From positions 97,923 through 161,922 of the forward strand of contig CACJTU010000001.1 in assembly GCA_902596375.1 (NCBI GenBank): 64,000 nt of DNA, in the 5' to 3' direction. This document shows, piece by piece, positions 1 through 11,464 of the stretch; positions within the stretch are counted from its first letter, which is position 1, and each line of letters begins with the position of its first letter. The notes beneath the pieces are model-generated. The model worked only from the letters and a program-made list of their open reading frames with translations. It made no database searches and was not told the DNA's origin. The DNA is from an uncultured Pelagibacteraceae bacterium. GTDB taxonomy: Bacteria > Pseudomonadota > Alphaproteobacteria > Pelagibacterales > Pelagibacteraceae. The translations under genes were made by a program, and so were the position numbers.

Positions 1-2258
1 AAGTCGAATATTTATCAGCAATGGAAGAAACAAAATTCACTATTGCTCAAGCAAATACAAAACTTGATAAAAATGGAAAAATTACTGAAGAACTAGTCTC
101 ATGTAGACAAAACCTAAACTTTCTTTTAGCAAAACCTGACTCTATTGATTACATTGACGTATCACCAAAACAATTAGTTTCAGTTGCAGCATCTTTAATT
201 CCATTCTTAGAAAATGATGATGCAAACAGAGCCTTAATGGGATCAAACATGATGAGGCAAGCAGTTCCATTATTAAAACCTGAGTCGCCGCTTGTTGGTA
301 CAGGAATTGAAAGCGATGTTGCTTTAGACTCTGGGGTAACTATTGTTGCTAAGCGTGATGGTATTGTTGATAAAATAGATGGTAAAAGAATTGTTATAAA
401 AGTGACAGAGGAAACAGACTTCAGTAAATCTGGTGTTGATATCTATAACCTTCAAAAATTTAAAAGATCAAACCAAAATACTTGTATAAATCAAAGACCA
501 CTAGTTAGAGTTGGTGATAAAGTTAAATCTGGAGATATTATCGCAGATGGCCCTTCAACAAAATTAGGTGAACTTGCTTTAGGTAAGAACGTTACAGTAG
601 CATTCATGCCGTGGCAAGGTTACAACTTTGAAGACTCAATCTTAATTTCAGAAAGATGTGTTACTGATGACGTATTCACATCTGTTCACATTGTCGAATA
701 CGAAATAATGGCAAGAGATACAAAGCTTGGTGAAGAAGAAATTACAAGAGATATACCTAATGTAAATGAAGAGGCTTTAAAAAACCTTGATGAGTCAGGA
801 ATAGTTTATATTGGTGCGGAGGTAAATGCTGGAGATATTTTAGTTGGTAAAGTTACTCCAAAAGGAGACTCAGCATCTGGTCCTGAAGAAAAATTATTAA
901 GATCAATTTTTGGTGAAAAAGCTATCGATGTAACGGATACATCTCTAAGAATGTCGAGAGGATCAAGTGGAACGGTAGTTGATGTAAGAGTATTCAATAG
1001 ACATGGAATTGAGAAAGACGAAAGATCAATTACTATTGAAAGAGCTGAGATTGAGCAAGTTCAACAAGATAAAATTGTTGAAGAAGAAATATTAGAAAGA
1101 AGTATTAAACAAAGAGCTTCACAATTCTTGTCAGGATCATCTTTAACTAAAAAAGTAAAAGATTTATCTGAAGGAACGAAGTTAGATTTTGATACAATTA
1201 ATAAAATATCTATTAATGATGTGTTCAAAATCACTGTAGGAAATGTAAATGACGAAGCAACATTAGCTCAGTTGAAAGATCAATATAATAAAGCAAAACA
1301 AGACATAACAGAAAGATTTGAAGATAAAGTTTTAAAAATTAGAAGTGGTGATGATTTATTACCTAGCGTTATGAAAATGGTAAAAGTATTCGTTGCTATA
1401 AAAAGAAGATTAAGACCTGGTGATAAAATGTCAGGAAGACATGGAAACAAAGGAGTTGTCAGTAAAATTGTACCTGTTGAAGATATGCCATATAGAGAAG
1501 ATGGTAGACCAGTAGATATTGTATTAAATCCTCTGGGAGTTCCAAGCAGGATGAACGTTGGACAAATTTTAGAGACACACCTAGGTTGGGCATGTAAAGA
1601 ATTTGGTGAACAAGTTAAAAATTTAGTTAACGAAAACAACAAAAAAATTGAAAGAACAGAAAAAATCGAAAAATTCTTAAAATCTGTTTATGGAGAAGAA
1701 ATTTTCAACGAAAAAGTAGATAAATTAAGCAAGAGTGAATTTAAAGATCTTTGTGAAAATTTACAAAATGGTATCGCAATTTCAACACCTGTTTTTGATG
1801 GTGCTAAAGAAAAAAATGTTACTGAGATGCTTGAACTAGCAAATCTACCAGGATCAGGACAAACTTATTTATGGGATGGAAGAACAGGAGAGAAATTTGA
1901 TAGACCGGTTACCGTTGGAATAATCTATATGCTAAAACTTCATCACTTAGTTGAAGATAAAATTCATGCAAGATCTACAGGACCTTACAGTTTAGTTACA
2001 CAACAACCACTTGGTGGTAAAGCACAGTTAGGTGGTCAAAGATTTGGTGAAATGGAAGTATGGGCACTTGAGGCATATGGTGCATCATATACATTACAAG
2101 AAATTTTAACTGTTAAATCTGATGACGTTGCAGGAAGAGTTAAAGTTTACGAGACTATAGTTAAAGGTGAAGAAAACTTTGAGTCTGGAATACCAGAGTC
2201 ATTTAACGTTTTAGTTAAAGAGATTAAATCATTAGCATTAAATGTGGAGCTTAATTAA
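1..2258 (+). CDS. rpoB: RNA polymerase beta subunit, C-terminal part (5' end outside window)
   Basis: The reading frame is open from base 3 with no start needed: the residues before the first ATG at 21 read VEYLSA and join [12 protein letters not shown], the conserved stretch near the middle of RpoB. About 750 C-terminal residues are present. They include the [12 protein letters not shown] and [15 protein letters not shown] motifs of the catalytic core and the C-terminal [20 protein letters not shown] segment that contacts RpoC. The rifampicin-binding region lies upstream and cannot be seen. The stop shares one base with the rpoC start (TAATG), so the two subunits are probably translationally coupled. 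Confidence 0.99.
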   Translation, partial: VEYLSAMEETKFTIAQANTKLDKNGKITEELVSCRQNLNFLLAKPDSIDYIDVSPKQLVSVAASLIPFLENDDANRALMGSNMMRQAVPLLKPESPLVGTGIESDVALDSGVTIVAKRDGIVDKIDGKRIVIKVTEETDFSKSGVDIYNLQKFKRSNQNTCINQRPLVRVGDKVKSGDIIADGPSTKLGELALGKNVTVAFMPWQGYNFEDSILISERCVTDDVFTSVHIVEYEIMARDTKLGEEEITRDIPNVNEEALKNLDESGIVYIGAEVNAGDILVGKVTPKGDSASGPEEKLLRSIFGEKAIDVTDTSLRMSRGSSGTVVDVRVFNRHGIEKDERSITIERAEIEQVQQDKIVEEEILERSIKQRASQFLSGSSLTKKVKDLSEGTKLDFDTINKISINDVFKITVGNVNDEATLAQLKDQYNKAKQDITERFEDKVLKIRSGDDLLPSVMKMVKVFVAIKRRLRPGDKMSGRHGNKGVVSKIVPVEDMPYREDGRPVDIVLNPLGVPSRMNVGQILETHLGWACKEFGEQVKNLVNENNKKIERTEKIEKFLKSVYGEEIFNEKVDKLSKSEFKDLCENLQNGIAISTPVFDGAKEKNVTEMLELANLPGSGQTYLWDGRTGEKFDRPVTVGIIYMLKLHHLVEDKIHARSTGPYSLVTQQPLGGKAQLGGQRFGEMEVWALEAYGASYTLQEILTVKSDDVAGRVKVYETIVKGEENFESGIPESFNVLVKEIKSLALNVELN

Positions 2259-5200
2259 TGAAAAAAGAATTAACAGATCTATTTAAGGGTAGCGAAATTT
2301 CAGAAGCTCAAAATTTTAATAGTATTAAAATTTCACTTGCTAGCCCAGAGAAAATTAAATCTTGGACATTTGGTGAAATTAAAAAGCCTGAAACAATTAA
2401 TTATAGAACGTTTAGACCTGAAAAAGATGGTTTATTCTGCGCAAGGATTTTTGGACCAATAAAAGATTATGAGTGTTTATGCGGTAAGTATAAACGAATG
2501 AAATTTAGAGGAATTATCTGTGAGAAATGTGGTGTTGAGGTAACAAAATCAAATGTAAGAAGAGAAAGAATGGGCCACATTAATCTTGCTACACCAGTAG
2601 CACATATTTGGTTCTTAAAGTCTCTTCCAAGCAGAATTGCTTTGGCAGTAGACATGAAATTAAAAGAAATAGAGAGAGTTCTTTATTTTGAAAACTTTAT
2701 AGTAATAGAACCTGGTTTAACTGGTTTACAAAAAAATCAACTCTTAAATGAGGAAGAATTAGCAAAATACCAGGATGAGTTTGGTGAAGAAAGTTTTACA
2801 GCGGGAATAGGAGCAGAAGCTGTTCTTGAGATGCTGAAAAATTTGGATTTAGAATTAGAAAGAAAAAATCTTGTTAGCTTTATTAAAGAAACCAAATCAA
2901 AAGTTAACGAAGAAAGAGCAATTAAAAGATTAAAATTAATAGAGTCATTTATTGAAACAGGTCAGAAACCTGAATGGATGATTATGACTGTTGTACCAGT
3001 TATACCACCAGAATTAAGACCATTAGTTCCTCTTGACGGTGGGAGATTTGCTACTTCAGATCTTAACGATTTATACAGAAGAGTAATTAACAGAAATAAT
3101 AGATTAAAAAGATTAATGGATCTTAAAGCTCCAGATATCATTGTAAGAAATGAAAAAAGAATGCTTCAGGAGTCTGTAGATGCACTATTTGATAACGGTA
3201 GAAGAGGCAGGGTAATAACAGGAACTGGTAAGCGACCACTTAAATCTCTTGCTGAAATGTTAAAAGGAAAACAAGGAAGATTTAGACAAAATTTATTAGG
3301 TAAACGAGTTGATTATTCTGGAAGATCAGTAATCGTTGTCGGTCCAGATTTAAAATTACATGAGTGTGGTTTACCGAAAAAAATGGCTCTTGAGTTATTT
3401 AAACCATTTTTATATGCAAGATTAAATAAATTAGGCTTAGCTTCAACAATTAAACAAGCTAAAAAATTAGTTGAAAAAGAAACAAATGCAGTTTGGGACG
3501 CTTTAGAATTAATAGTTAGAGAGCATCCGGTACTTTTAAATAGAGCACCAACACTTCATAGGCTAGGAGTTCAAGCTTTTGAGCCAAAATTAATTGAAGG
3601 AGATGCAATTGAATTACATCCTTTAACTTGTGCTGCATTTAATGCTGACTTCGATGGTGACCAAATGGCAGTGCACGTGCCGTTAAGTTTAGAAGCACAA
3701 TTAGAGGCAAGAATTTTAATGTTATCTACTAATAATATTCTTTCTCCATCAAACGGTAAACCAATTATTGTTCCGAGTCAGGATATGATTTTAGGAATTT
3801 ACTATCTTTCACAAGAACCTATATCTGACAAACCAGCTGGATACTTTACAAATTCAGATCAAATTGAATTTGCATTATCATCTGGTCAAATAAATGTACA
3901 TAGTACTATCATTTCAAGATACGAGACTGTAGATGAGCAAGGTAATAAGAAAATAGAAAAATACACTTCTACAGCTGGAAGATTTTTATTAGCAAATTTA
4001 TTACCTAAAAATAGCAATATTAAGTTCTCTTTGGTAGATAGATTATTACCTAAGAAAGTAGTTTCAGAAATAATTGATATTGTATTTAGATTTTGTGGTC
4101 AAAAGACAACTGTAATTTTCTGTGACAAGCTTAAAGACTTAGGATTTAAACACGCATTTAAAGCAGGAATTTCGTTTGGAAAAGACGATCTTGTAATCCC
4201 TGAAAATAAAACTCAATTAATTGATGATACTAAGAAATTAATTGCAGATTATGAAACTCAATATGCCGAAGGTTTAATTACAAGAGGTGAAAAATACAAC
4301 AAAGTTGTTGATGCTTGGTCTAAATGTACAGATAAAGTTGCCGGAGAAATGATGAAAGGAATTTCAGCTACAGAAAAAACTGATGAAGGATTGAAAATAA
4401 ATTCTGTATTTATGATGGCTGACAGTGGAGCTAGAGGATCTGCCGCTCAAATGAAACAATTAGCCGGTATGAGAGGATTGATTGCTAAACCATCAGGAGA
4501 AATTATCGAAAGTCCAATTATTTCAAACTTTAAAGAGGGATTAACTGCTTTAGAATACTTTAATTCAACTCACGGAGCTAGAAAAGGGTTAGCAGATACT
4601 GCACTTAAAACAGCTAGTTCTGGATATTTAACAAGAAGACTATGTGATGTTGCGCAAGACTTAACAATAACTAAAGTTAATTGCGATGATCCTGGTTTTA
4701 TTGAGCTTTCTGAAATTTTAGAGGGTGGTAATGTGGTTGTTAGTTTATCTGAAAGAGCATTAGGAAGAGTAACAGCTGCTGATATTAAAAATCCTTTATC
4801 AGGTGAAGTAATTATTAAAAAATCTGAAATGATTGATGAGGCTGGCTGTGATAAAATTGATGCTGCAGGAGTTAAATCAATTAAAGTTTATTCAGTAATG
4901 ACATGTAGTTCAAAAGAGGGTGTTTGTGCTACTTGCTACGGACGAGATTTATCAAGAGGTAAGATGGTTCATGTTGGTGAAGCTATTGGAATGATATCTG
5001 CTCAATCAATTGGAGAACCAGGAACACAGCTGACAATGAGAACATTTCACGTTGGAGGAACAGCTTCAGTTAAACAAGATTCTCAAATAATTAGTAAAAG
5101 TGAAGGGACTTTAAAAATAATCAACTCAAATATTTTAGAGGACTCTAAAAAGAATTTAATTGTTATGGGAAGAAACACACAACTTTCTATAGAGGATGAC

Positions 5201-6430
5201 AAAGGAGTTCAGATAGCAGTTTATAAAGTTGCTTATGGTTCAAGATTATTTTTCAACAACGGTGACAAAGTCAAAGCAAATACTAAAATATGTGAATGGG
5301 ATCCTTACACAACACCAGTTATAGCGGAGAAAAGTGGTATAGCTAGTTATGTAGATCTAATTGATGGTGTTTCAATTCAAGAAACTACTGATGATGCAAC
5401 AGGAATTTCATCTAAATCAGTAATTGATTGGAGAGGTCAATCAAAAAGTACTGATTTAAAACCTAGAATTACTCTGAGAGATGAAAAAGGGAATGTAATT
5501 AAAAAAGCTGATGATAATGAAGCTAGATATTATTTAGTGCCGGATTCGATTTTATCAATTAAAGATGGTCAAAAAGTTTATGCAGGTGACGTAATTGCAA
5601 GATTACCTAAGGAAACTACAAAAACAAAAGATATTACCGGAGGTCTCCCAAGAGTTGCTGAGTTATTTGAAGCTAGAAAAGCTAAGGACAGTGCAATCAT
5701 TGCTGAAAATGATGGTAGTGTTGTTTTTGGTAAAGAGGTAAGAGGCAAACAAAGGGTATCTATTATTCCTGAAGATGGATCAGAACCTTCAAATTATTTA
5801 ATTCCAAAAGGTAAACATATCAATTTCAACCCTGGTGAAAAAATTCAAAAAGGAGAATATCTTTTAGATGGTCAACCATTGCCACATGATATTTTAAGAA
5901 TTTTAGGTATTAAAGAATTAACGGAATACTTTGTTAACCAAGTTCAAGAAGTTTATAGATTACAAGGTGTAATCATAAATGATAAGCATATTGAAACTAT
6001 TTTAAGACAAATGCTTAAAAAAGTTGAAGTAAAAATGTCAGGTGACTCAAGTTATTTACCTGGTGAAGTGATTGATAGAATTAAGTTTGATAATACAAAT
6101 GAAAAATTAGTTGCTGAAGGCAAAACCCCTGCTGTCGGTGAGAGAGTCTTGATGGGTATCACTAAAGCCTCACTTCAAACTGAATCGTTTATTTCGGCTG
6201 CTTCGTTCCAAGAAACAACAAGAGTATTAACCGATGCTGCAATTAAAGGAAAAGTTGACCCATTAAATGGGCTAAAAGAGAACGTAATTGTTGGAAGATT
6301 AGTTCCCGCAGGTACTGGTAATATTAAAAATAGATGGAACAATAAAGCTCTAGAAGATGATAATAATTTCTTAGCTGAGCAGGATAAAATAGAAGCATCA
6401 GAACCTGAAGAAACACAGACAAATCAGTAA
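2258..6430 (+). CDS. rpoC: RNA polymerase beta' subunit
   Basis: This is the full-length beta' subunit (1390 aa, normal for the family). The N-terminal zinc site is visible as C73, C75, C88 and C91. The absolutely conserved NADFDGDQ at 462-469 carries the three aspartates that bind catalytic Mg. A second zinc site ends in [13 protein letters not shown] (C883, C890, C893). The bridge/trigger region follows, with [13 protein letters not shown]. The start overlaps the rpoB stop by one base. A 165 bp gap, the longest in the window, follows before rpsL, so the rpoBC message may end or be processed there. Confidence 0.99.
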   Translation: MKKELTDLFKGSEISEAQNFNSIKISLASPEKIKSWTFGEIKKPETINYRTFRPEKDGLFCARIFGPIKDYECLCGKYKRMKFRGIICEKCGVEVTKSNVRRERMGHINLATPVAHIWFLKSLPSRIALAVDMKLKEIERVLYFENFIVIEPGLTGLQKNQLLNEEELAKYQDEFGEESFTAGIGAEAVLEMLKNLDLELERKNLVSFIKETKSKVNEERAIKRLKLIESFIETGQKPEWMIMTVVPVIPPELRPLVPLDGGRFATSDLNDLYRRVINRNNRLKRLMDLKAPDIIVRNEKRMLQESVDALFDNGRRGRVITGTGKRPLKSLAEMLKGKQGRFRQNLLGKRVDYSGRSVIVVGPDLKLHECGLPKKMALELFKPFLYARLNKLGLASTIKQAKKLVEKETNAVWDALELIVREHPVLLNRAPTLHRLGVQAFEPKLIEGDAIELHPLTCAAFNADFDGDQMAVHVPLSLEAQLEARILMLSTNNILSPSNGKPIIVPSQDMILGIYYLSQEPISDKPAGYFTNSDQIEFALSSGQINVHSTIISRYETVDEQGNKKIEKYTSTAGRFLLANLLPKNSNIKFSLVDRLLPKKVVSEIIDIVFRFCGQKTTVIFCDKLKDLGFKHAFKAGISFGKDDLVIPENKTQLIDDTKKLIADYETQYAEGLITRGEKYNKVVDAWSKCTDKVAGEMMKGISATEKTDEGLKINSVFMMADSGARGSAAQMKQLAGMRGLIAKPSGEIIESPIISNFKEGLTALEYFNSTHGARKGLADTALKTASSGYLTRRLCDVAQDLTITKVNCDDPGFIELSEILEGGNVVVSLSERALGRVTAADIKNPLSGEVIIKKSEMIDEAGCDKIDAAGVKSIKVYSVMTCSSKEGVCATCYGRDLSRGKMVHVGEAIGMISAQSIGEPGTQLTMRTFHVGGTASVKQDSQIISKSEGTLKIINSNILEDSKKNLIVMGRNTQLSIEDDKGVQIAVYKVAYGSRLFFNNGDKVKANTKICEWDPYTTPVIAEKSGIASYVDLIDGVSIQETTDDATGISSKSVIDWRGQSKSTDLKPRITLRDEKGNVIKKADDNEARYYLVPDSILSIKDGQKVYAGDVIARLPKETTKTKDITGGLPRVAELFEARKAKDSAIIAENDGSVVFGKEVRGKQRVSIIPEDGSEPSNYLIPKGKHINFNPGEKIQKGEYLLDGQPLPHDILRILGIKELTEYFVNQVQEVYRLQGVIINDKHIETILRQMLKKVEVKMSGDSSYLPGEVIDRIKFDNTNEKLVAEGKTPAVGERVLMGITKASLQTESFISAASFQETTRVLTDAAIKGKVDPLNGLKENVIVGRLVPAGTGNIKNRWNNKALEDDNNFLAEQDKIEASEPEETQTNQ

Positions 6431-6595
6431 AAAAATCGCCTAAAAATTGCAGTTTTAGTTTGACAAAGGGCTATTAATAAGTAATTTGGCGATATTTTTG
6501 GTTGGAATGTAGTGCTTCTAACAGTACTAAACGCTGCCACAAAATAACCTGTCAGTTATTTTCATCTAAAAATAAATTAATTAATTTAAAAAATT
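6431..6595 (+). promoter_or_regulatory. Untranslated leader upstream of rpsL with several inverted repeats
   Basis: This gap between rpoC and rpsL has no credible coding frame. A TTGACA hexamer lies at 6460-6465, but I see only a weak -10 (TAATTT at 6482, 16 bp spacing). Three pairings are visible: ATCGCC at 6435-6440 with GGCGAT at 6488-6493; TAGTGC/GTACTA at 6510-6515 and 6524-6529 (one G-T pair); and a perfect 8 bp stem at 6541-6562. In a genome with almost no spacers this is the best candidate for a leader RNA controlling the str operon. The function is inferred. Confidence 0.45.
6541..6562 (+). other. Perfect 8 bp stem-loop in the rpsL leader
   Basis: AAAATAAC at 6541-6548 pairs with GTTATTTT at 6555-6562 around the six-base loop CTGTCA. 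The stem is AT-rich and no uninterrupted T-run follows, so it is not a classical intrinsic terminator. It lies 33 bases before the rpsL start codon. It could be part of a regulatory leader or a processing site. Confidence 0.4.
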
Positions 6596-6967
6596 ATGCC
6601 AACTATTAATCAGTTGTTAAGAAAAAAAAGAGCGAAACCAGCAGCAAGGAACAAAGTTCCTGCTCTTCAAAAACAACCTTTAAAGAGAGGTGTTTGTGTA
6701 AAAGTTTATACAACAACTCCTAAGAAACCGAACTCTGCATTAAGAAAAGTTGCTAGAGTGAGATTATCAAATGGATTTGAGGTTACAGCTTATATTCCTG
6801 GTGAAGGTCATAACCTTCAAGAACACTCGGTAGTTCTGATTAGAGGCGGCAGGGTAAAAGATTTACCAGGTGTTCGTTATCATATTCTTAGAGGTAATCT
6901 AGATACTCAGGGTGTTGCAAATAGAAAAAAAAGAAGATCGTTATACGGAACAAAAAAAGGTAAATAA
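6596..6967 (+). CDS. rpsL: 30S ribosomal protein S12
   Basis: S12 sits at the decoding centre of the 30S subunit and affects tRNA selection and streptomycin response. The protein (123 aa) is nearly canonical, with [18 protein letters not shown] around the streptomycin-linked lysine and [14 protein letters not shown] containing the conserved aspartate that many bacteria methylthiolate. It is first in the str block rpsL-rpsG-fusA, follows the structured leader, and its stop overlaps the rpsG start by one base. Confidence 0.99.
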   Translation: MPTINQLLRKKRAKPAARNKVPALQKQPLKRGVCVKVYTTTPKKPNSALRKVARVRLSNGFEVTAYIPGEGHNLQEHSVVLIRGGRVKDLPGVRYHILRGNLDTQGVANRKKRRSLYGTKKGK

Positions 6968-7437
6968 TGTCTAGAAAAAAAACTCAACCGAAAAAAAATG
7001 TAGTTCCAGATCCAAAATTCAAATCAACTATTATTCCTAAATTAATCAACAACATAATGTATGACGGCAAAAGAGGTATTGCTGCCAAAATAGTTTATGA
7101 CGCTATCGATAAAATTAAAACAAAAACTAAAGATGAACCAATTAATATTTTCAATGAAGCAATTAACAACATCAAACCAACTGTAGAAGTTAGATCTAGA
7201 AGAGTTGGTGGTGCAACTTACCAAGTTCCTGTTGAGGTAAAAAGTAAAAGAGCACAAGCTTTAGCTATTAGATGGCTAGTTGAGTCAGCAAGAAAAAGAA
7301 AAGATAAACACATGGCAGATAAAATTTTTAATGAGCTTTATGATGCTTATGAAAAAAAAGGTGCTGCCGTTAAAAAAAGAGAGGATGTACACAAAATGGC
7401 AGAGTCAAATAAGGCCTTTGCTCATTTTAGGTGGTAA
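6967..7437 (+). CDS. rpsG: 30S ribosomal protein S7
   Basis: S7 binds the 3' major domain of 16S rRNA, nucleates head assembly and lies near the E site. The 156-residue product has the usual VEVRSRRVGGATYQVPVEV core and ends in the conserved FAHFRW. The start is fixed by the TAATG junction with rpsL. Six bases separate it from fusA. In E. coli S7 is the translational repressor of the str operon. Whether that holds here is unknown, but the rpsL leader would be the place to look for its target. Confidence 0.99.
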   Translation: MSRKKTQPKKNVVPDPKFKSTIIPKLINNIMYDGKRGIAAKIVYDAIDKIKTKTKDEPINIFNEAINNIKPTVEVRSRRVGGATYQVPVEVKSKRAQALAIRWLVESARKRKDKHMADKIFNELYDAYEKKGAAVKKREDVHKMAESNKAFAHFRW

Positions 7438-7443
7438 TAAGAT

Positions 7444-9522
7444 ATGGCTAGAACTCATTCATTAGATAAATACAGAAACATTGGGATCATGGCCCATATT
7501 GATGCTGGTAAAACAACTACTACAGAAAGAATTTTATATTACACAGGTAAAAGTCATAAAATAGGTGAGGTACACGATGGTGCAGCAACCATGGATTGGA
7601 TGGAGCAAGAACAAGAAAGAGGTATTACAATTACTTCTGCAGCAACCACATGTTTTTGGAATGATCATAGAGTAAACATTATTGATACCCCAGGTCACGT
7701 AGACTTTACTATTGAAGTAGAAAGATCTTTGAAAGTTTTAGATGGTGCCGTAGCTGTATTTGATGGGGTAGCAGGTGTAGAACCACAATCTGAAACAGTA
7801 TGGAGACAAGCAGACAAATATAAAGTTCCAAGAATTTGTTTTGTAAATAAACTAGATAGAACAGGTGCTGATTTTTTTAGATGTGTTGACATGATTAAAG
7901 ATAGATTAGGCGCAAAGCCATTAGTACTTCAAGTTCCTATTGGAATTGAGGCTTCTTTAACTGGAGTTGTTGATTTAGTCAAAATGAAAGCTCAAGTTTG
8001 GAAAAATGAGGCATTAGGTGCTGAATGGGAATACAAAGATATTCCCGATGATCTTAAAGAAATTACTGAAAAATATAGAACAGAATTAATCGAAACTGCA
8101 GTAGAGCAAGATGAAAAATTAATGGAGTCTTATTTAAATGGTGAGGAAATTAAAGAGGAAGATTTAGTTAAGTGTATAAGAAAAGGAACATTGAATTTTA
8201 GTTTTGTTCCAGTTTTAACTGGTTCTGCCTTTAAAAATAAAGGTGTTCAGCCTTTACTAGATGCAGTTGTGAACTACTTGCCAAGTCCAGTTGATATTGG
8301 TTCAATTAAAGGAACAAAAGTTGGATCAGAAGATGAAATAGAAATGAAATTTGATGACGGTTCTTCTTTTTCCGGTTTAGCATTTAAAGTTGCAAACGAT
8401 CCTTTTGTAGGTTCTTTAACATTCGTTAGGATTTATTCTGGCACGATTAAGTCTGGAACTGCTGTATACAACTCTTCATCTGATAAGGAAGAAAGAGTTG
8501 GTCGTATGCTTTTAATGCATGCTAATTCAAGAGAAGATATTAAAGAGGCTAATGCAGGTGATATTGTTTCACTAGCAGGATTAAAAAATACTATGACCGG
8601 TCACACTTTATGTGACAAAGAAAATCCAGTTTTATTAGAGCCAATGGAATTTCCAGAGCCAGTAATTGAAATTGCCGTAGAGCCAAAAACAAAAGGTGAC
8701 CAAGAAAAAATGGGAGAAGCATTAGCAAGATTAGCTAAAGAGGATCCATCATTTAGAGTTTCTTCAGATGAAGAATCAGGTCAAACAATCATTAAAGGCA
8801 TGGGTGAACTTCACTTAGATATTATTGTTGATCGAATGAAAAGGGAATTTAAAGTTGAAGCAAACGTAGGAGCCCCACAAGTTGCTTACAGAGAAACTAT
8901 AGAAAAATCTGCTGAGTATGAATACATACATAAAAAACAAAGTGGTGGTGCTGGTCAGTTTGCTAAGGTTAAATTATTTGTTGAACCTCAAGAACCAGGA
9001 AAAGGAAGAGAAGTTGAAAGTGCTATTAAAGGCGGAGCTATTCCAAAAGAATTCATTCCTGGTGTTGAAAAAGGTATTGAAACTGTCTCTGATAGTGGAA
9101 TTTTGGCAGGTTTCCCAATGATTGATTACAAAGTAACTATTGTTGATGGTTTACATCACGATGTTGACTCAAGCGTTTTAGCTTTTGAACTTGCAAGTAG
9201 GGCATGTTTTAAAGAAGCTTGTACTCAAGGAGGATTAAAACTTCTAGAGCCGATTATGAGAGTAGAAGTTGTTACTCCTGAGGATTATATGGGAGATGTT
9301 ATTGGTGATTTAAACAGTAGAAGAGGACAAATTAGTACTCAAGAACAAAGAGGAAATGCAACTGTAATTACAGCTATGGTTCCTCTAGCCAATATGTTTG
9401 GTTACATTAATAATCTTAGATCAATGTCACAAGGAAGAGCACAATATTCTATGTTCTTTGACCATTATTCTAAAGTTCCTCAAAATGTTCAAGACGAAGT
9501 AACTAAAAAGGTAGCTGGATAA
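7444..9522 (+). CDS. fusA: Translation elongation factor G
   Basis: EF-G is the GTPase that drives tRNA-mRNA translocation and, with RRF, ribosome recycling. The 692 aa product has the P-loop AHIDAGKT at 17-24, the switch [10 protein letters not shown] and the NKLDRTGAD guanine-specificity motif, followed by domains II-V. Length is standard. It follows rpsG after six bases. Its stop overlaps the rpsJ start (TAATG), so no tuf gene lies between fusA and the S10 block, unlike many other bacteria. Confidence 0.99.
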   Translation: MARTHSLDKYRNIGIMAHIDAGKTTTTERILYYTGKSHKIGEVHDGAATMDWMEQEQERGITITSAATTCFWNDHRVNIIDTPGHVDFTIEVERSLKVLDGAVAVFDGVAGVEPQSETVWRQADKYKVPRICFVNKLDRTGADFFRCVDMIKDRLGAKPLVLQVPIGIEASLTGVVDLVKMKAQVWKNEALGAEWEYKDIPDDLKEITEKYRTELIETAVEQDEKLMESYLNGEEIKEEDLVKCIRKGTLNFSFVPVLTGSAFKNKGVQPLLDAVVNYLPSPVDIGSIKGTKVGSEDEIEMKFDDGSSFSGLAFKVANDPFVGSLTFVRIYSGTIKSGTAVYNSSSDKEERVGRMLLMHANSREDIKEANAGDIVSLAGLKNTMTGHTLCDKENPVLLEPMEFPEPVIEIAVEPKTKGDQEKMGEALARLAKEDPSFRVSSDEESGQTIIKGMGELHLDIIVDRMKREFKVEANVGAPQVAYRETIEKSAEYEYIHKKQSGGAGQFAKVKLFVEPQEPGKGREVESAIKGGAIPKEFIPGVEKGIETVSDSGILAGFPMIDYKVTIVDGLHHDVDSSVLAFELASRACFKEACTQGGLKLLEPIMRVEVVTPEDYMGDVIGDLNSRRGQISTQEQRGNATVITAMVPLANMFGYINNLRSMSQGRAQYSMFFDHYSKVPQNVQDEVTKKVAG

Positions 9523-9830
9523 TGGAAAAGCAAAACATAAGGATAAAACTAAGAGCGTACGATAATAAGGTTCTAGATGCTTCTACAGAAGAAATTGTAA
9601 ATACAGTTAAAAGAACTGGAGCTACAATAAAAGGCCCTATTCCATTACCTACAAGAATTGAAAGATACACTGTGTTGAGATCACCTCATATAGATAAGAA
9701 AAGTAGAGAACAGTTTGAATCAAGAACACACAAAAGATTAATAGATATCATTGAACCAACACCACAAACTGTAGAAGCATTGATGAAACTTGATTTAGCT
9801 TCTGGTGTAGATGTGGAGATAAAAATTTAA
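9522..9830 (+). CDS. rpsJ: 30S ribosomal protein S10
   Basis: S10 (102 aa) belongs to the 30S head and is also NusE, the partner of NusB in antitermination. The start of nusB lies at the right edge of this window. The conserved [15 protein letters not shown]-terminus and the loop with [20 protein letters not shown] are present. It opens the S10 block and is coupled to fusA by a one-base overlap. Confidence 0.99.
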   Translation: MEKQNIRIKLRAYDNKVLDASTEEIVNTVKRTGATIKGPIPLPTRIERYTVLRSPHIDKKSREQFESRTHKRLIDIIEPTPQTVEALMKLDLASGVDVEIKI

Positions 9831-9832
9831 TT

Positions 9833-10543
9833 ATGAGCGAGATAGCTTTATTAGGAAAAAAAATAGGAATGACTAGAGAATTCTATAAATCTGGTCAATT
9901 AGTTCCTGTGACTGTGCTTAAGGTTGAAAAAGCTAGAGTCATTCAGGTTATTGAAAAAGAAAAAAGAGGGTACAAGGCTGTTCAGCTCGGATATGGAAAA
10001 ATTAAAAATTCAAAATTAACAAAAGCTATGAAAGGTGTTTTTGCTAAAAAAAATACTGAAGCTAAGAAAAAATTACAAGAATTTAGAGTAAACGACACAT
10101 CTGTTTACAAAGAAGGAAACGAGTTTGGTTTAGAAATATTCAAAGATATTAAATTTGTAGACACAAGATCAAAAACAATTGGTAAAGGTTTTGCAGGTGC
10201 TATGAAAAGACATAATTTTGGTGGTTTAAGAGCCAGTCATGGTGTTTCTATATCTCACAGAGCACATGGTTCAACAGGACATAGTCAAGATCCAGGTAAA
10301 GTTTTTAAAGGAAAAAAAATGGCTGGTCATATGGGTGACAAGCTAAGAACGATGCAAAATATTGAAATAATAAAAACTGACTTAGAAAACGAACTTCTTT
10401 ACTTAAAAGGATCAATACCTGGTTCAAAAAATTCTGAAGTAATGGTTAAAAAATCAGTGAAAAATATAAGCAAAATGACAATTGGTGAGAAACAAGCAGC
10501 TGCTGAAGAGGCTAAAAAAACACCTGAGAAAAAGAAAAAATAA
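9833..10543 (+). CDS. rplC: 50S ribosomal protein L3
   Basis: L3 is an early assembly protein whose long loop reaches the peptidyl transferase centre. The N-terminal LLGKKIGMTREF and the loop segment DPGKVFKGKKMAGHMG are diagnostic. At 236 aa it is a little longer than E. coli L3 because of a lysine/alanine-rich tail of about 25 residues. It lies two bases after rpsJ and overlaps rplD by one base. Confidence 0.98.
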   Translation: MSEIALLGKKIGMTREFYKSGQLVPVTVLKVEKARVIQVIEKEKRGYKAVQLGYGKIKNSKLTKAMKGVFAKKNTEAKKKLQEFRVNDTSVYKEGNEFGLEIFKDIKFVDTRSKTIGKGFAGAMKRHNFGGLRASHGVSISHRAHGSTGHSQDPGKVFKGKKMAGHMGDKLRTMQNIEIIKTDLENELLYLKGSIPGSKNSEVMVKKSVKNISKMTIGEKQAAAEEAKKTPEKKKK

Positions 10544-11166
10544 TGAAATTAGATAAAATTAGCATAGACGGAAAAAAAGATAGTATTGAAGTTTTGGATA
10601 AGATTTTTTCCGCTAAAATTAACCATAAATTAGTTAGCGCTGTTCTATATAAAACAAATGCTAATTACAAAGGAAGACATGCCAAAACTAAACAACAAAA
10701 TGAGGTAAAAGGACCAACTTCAAAAATATATGCTCAAAAAGGAACTGGTGGTGCAAGGCATGCTAGTAAAAAAGCTCCTATATTTGTTGGTGGTGGTATT
10801 GCTCATGGACCAAAAGGTGAATTGGCTTATAAAAAAAGAAAACTAAACAAAACTGAGAAAAAACAAAGCGTAGCTTCACTAATTACAGAAAAAAATAATA
10901 ATAAAAACTTATTAATCTTAAATGACTTTAGTTCTGAAATTAAAAAAACTAAAGAGATGAACTCAATTATTAATAAACTTGAAATTACAAATTCACTAAT
11001 AATTCTAGACAAAAATTCAAAAGAAAAAATCGAAAAATCAGTAAGAAATATTCCAAATGTTAAAGTTACAGATGTAAATCATTTCAGTGCATACGATATT
11101 ATTAAATTTAAAAAAGTAGTTTTCACAGAAAGCTCCGTCAAAGAATTAGAAAAGAGATATTCATAA
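10543..11166 (+). CDS. rplD: 50S ribosomal protein L4
   Basis: L4 (207 aa) lines the exit tunnel through its long loop, seen here as QKGTGGARHASKKAPIFVGG followed by HGPKG. In E. coli L4 represses its own S10 operon. That control depends on a leader before rpsJ, and no such spacer exists here because rpsJ is fused to fusA by TAATG. It is very lysine-rich, as expected in an AT-rich genome. Confidence 0.98.
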   Translation: MKLDKISIDGKKDSIEVLDKIFSAKINHKLVSAVLYKTNANYKGRHAKTKQQNEVKGPTSKIYAQKGTGGARHASKKAPIFVGGGIAHGPKGELAYKKRKLNKTEKKQSVASLITEKNNNKNLLILNDFSSEIKKTKEMNSIINKLEITNSLIILDKNSKEKIEKSVRNIPNVKVTDVNHFSAYDIIKFKKVVFTESSVKELEKRYS

Positions 11167-11167
11167 A

Positions 11168-11461
11168 ATGGAAAAAATTCACTTATACGATAAAATTCTT
11201 TCTCCAGTGGTTACTGAAAAATCTACTAATTTATCTGAACTTAATAAAATTGTTTTTAAAGTTCCGGATGGAGCAAATAAGAAAAATTTAAAAAAGAATA
11301 TAGAAAAAATATTTAAAGTTAATGTGACTAAGATTAATATTATAAACAAACAAAATAGAACAAAAGTTACCAGAGGTAGAAAAGTAAAAGTATCTGGTTA
11401 TAAAAAAGCAATAATAACTTTAAAAAAAGGTCAAAGTATTGATCTAACAACAGGAATTTAA
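11168..11461 (+). CDS. rplW: 50S ribosomal protein L23
   Basis: L23 lies at the tunnel exit and docks trigger factor and SRP. The 97 aa product begins with the conserved pattern DKILSPVVTEKSTNL and has the GRKVKVSGYKKAIITL C-terminal strand. It sits one base after rplD and three before rplB, in the standard L3-L4-L23-L2 order. Confidence 0.98.
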   Translation: MEKIHLYDKILSPVVTEKSTNLSELNKIVFKVPDGANKKNLKKNIEKIFKVNVTKINIINKQNRTKVTRGRKVKVSGYKKAIITLKKGQSIDLTTGI

Positions 11462-11464
11462 TAA

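Noticed and set aside
1280..1642. Open frame of 120 codons on the - strand inside rpoB
   Set aside because: It lies wholly antisense to conserved rpoB, has no family resemblance and no neighbours in a matching direction. AT-rich coding strands readily leave such shadows.
6460..6488. TTGACA plus TAATTT as a firm rpsL promoter
   Set aside because: The -35 is perfect but the -10 matches only half of the consensus, so I record it within the leader and do not call a separate promoter.
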